From: an uncultured Campylobacter sp.
GTDB taxonomy: Bacteria > Campylobacterota > Campylobacteria > Campylobacterales > Campylobacteraceae
Assembly: GCF_937997595.1 (NCBI RefSeq)
Contig: NZ_CALKTS010000074.1
Location: 1-6,501 of the forward strand
Direction of reading: 5' to 3'
Length of the DNA stretch: 6,501 nt
Position 1 is the stretch's first letter, and each line of letters starts with the position of its first letter. Made by a program: the position numbers and the translations under genes. Under the pieces are notes generated by a model. It saw nothing but the letters and a program-made list of their open reading frames with translations, searched no databases and was not told the DNA's origin. Positions 5,782 to 6,501 of this stretch are shown here, piece after piece.

Positions 5782-6442
5782 ATAAATTTTTGATCACGTC
5801 CTTGCCGATCTTGCGGCGCAGCTCTTTGACGATCGCCTTAATCGCTTCCTTGCTGGGCTGCTCGAACTCCCACATATAGTCGAATAGCTGCTCGTAGGTT
5901 ACGGTTTGATTTTTGCGCGCTAAGAAGTACTCCAAAAGCTTGCTCTCGCTTTTGGAAAGATGACAGGCGCTGTCTTTGATGTAGATGATCTTTTTGGCAA
6001 AATCATACTTCAGCTCGCCGCTTATGCTAAATATCGGCGCGTGATTTATCAGCTCCGCAGCGACGTCTTGCAGCGCCTTTATAAAGGCGTTTTTGTCGTA
6101 CGGCTTAGGCAGATACCTGGTGATCTTAAGCTCCACCGCCCGCCACAGATACTCCTGCTCGGTGTGGCTCGAAAGTATCACGATCGGCACGCTGATGCCG
6201 GCAGCGCGGATCTTTTTAACGACCTCGAGCCCGTCCATATGCGGCACGCCGATATCAAAAACCAGCGCGTCATACGAGCCGCTCATCGCCTCATCGAGCG
6301 CCTCCAGCCCGTCCTTAACCCCCACTACTTCGCCGAAAAACAGCTGTAGCGATTCGGTTATATTTTTTAAAATCCCGGGCTCGTCCTCTAGGCAAAGAAC
6401 CCTTTTATTGGACAAAACGTCCAATAATTCGTAATCTTGCAT
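5753..6442 (-). CDS. mccR: MccR-like OmpR/PhoB-family response regulator
   Basis: Cytoplasmic transcription regulator of 229 residues, full length for its family. The receiver domain (about 12-130) has the acidic pocket E19-D20, the phosphoacceptor D63 in VFDIGVPHMDG, S91 as the switch residue and K113 in LPKPYD. A winged-helix DNA-binding domain spans about 140-229, with the likely recognition helix at 197-212 (KEAIKAIVKELRRKI) and the wing ending YAVGYLFEV. All catalytic residues are present, so it should be phosphorylatable. Its 3' end overlaps the kinase gene by 29 bases, or 11 if the kinase starts at TTG 5763, indicating co-transcription. The ATG (6440-6442) is preceded by GGAGG ten bases upstream and GGAT directly upstream. 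The remaining 59 bases to the window edge hold an AT-rich TATATT at 6493-6498 that could be a -10, but the rest of any promoter is outside. Control of the mcc genes is inferred from adjacency. Confidence 0.9.
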   Translation of the reverse strand: MQDYELLDVLSNKRVLCLEDEPGILKNITESLQLFFGEVVGVKDGLEALDEAMSGSYDALVFDIGVPHMDGLEVVKKIRAAGISVPIVILSSHTEQEYLWRAVELKITRYLPKPYDKNAFIKALQDVAAELINHAPIFSISGELKYDFAKKIIYIKDSACHLSKSESKLLEYFLARKNQTVTYEQLFDYMWEFEQPSKEAIKAIVKELRRKIGKDVIKNLYAVGYLFEV

Positions 6443-6501
6443 ATCCTATCCGCCTCCAAGCTTAGCACATTTCATTCTTAATCGTCTCTTAAAATATAAC
6501 T

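Noticed and set aside
5960..6434. Plus-strand open frames opposite the response regulator gene (5960-6349, 6093-6434)
   Set aside because: They are antisense shadows of a clearly coding OmpR-family gene, with no recognisable protein features.

Overview
The window is a colinear block of six genes, all on the minus strand, with no sign of mobile DNA. Frequent AAATTTA-type words, AT-rich gene starts and the protein families present point to a Campylobacterota member, most likely a Campylobacter species of moderate GC content (C. curvus, rectus, showae or gracilis type). The genus assignment is inference; the exact species cannot be read from the window.

In transcription order (right to left) the layout is: an OmpR-type response regulator (mccR-like, 5753-6442); an overlapping membrane histidine kinase with a periplasmic haem c motif (mccS-like, 4345-5781); a 104-base intergenic region with a candidate extended -10 promoter and a 10-bp tandem repeat; the octahaem cytochrome c sulfite reductase MccA (2165-4240); a strong hairpin; the FKBP-type peptidyl-prolyl isomerase MccB (1340-2113); the four-cluster iron-sulfur protein MccC (598-1311); and the 5' two-thirds of the NrfD/PsrC-type quinol dehydrogenase membrane subunit MccD (1-596), which runs off the left edge.

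Together these form the respiratory sulfite reduction (mcc) system known from Wolinella succinogenes. MccD is expected to oxidise menaquinol in the membrane and pass electrons through the periplasmic MccC clusters to MccA, which reduces sulfite to sulfide. MccB probably helps MccA fold. MccA carries the family hallmark: seven CXXCH sites plus one CX15CH site, and two non-haem cysteines placed as the copper ligands. The haem lyase that attaches the CX15CH haem, and any copper chaperone, are not in the window and would be expected further downstream.

The enzyme system itself is described. The parts most worth a second look are regulatory: a sensor kinase that appears to carry its own c-type haem and has a degenerate G1 ATP-binding box, a tandem repeat lying where the -35 box of the mccA promoter would be, and a 12-bp hairpin directly after the mccA stop codon that could set the mccA to mccBCD ratio.
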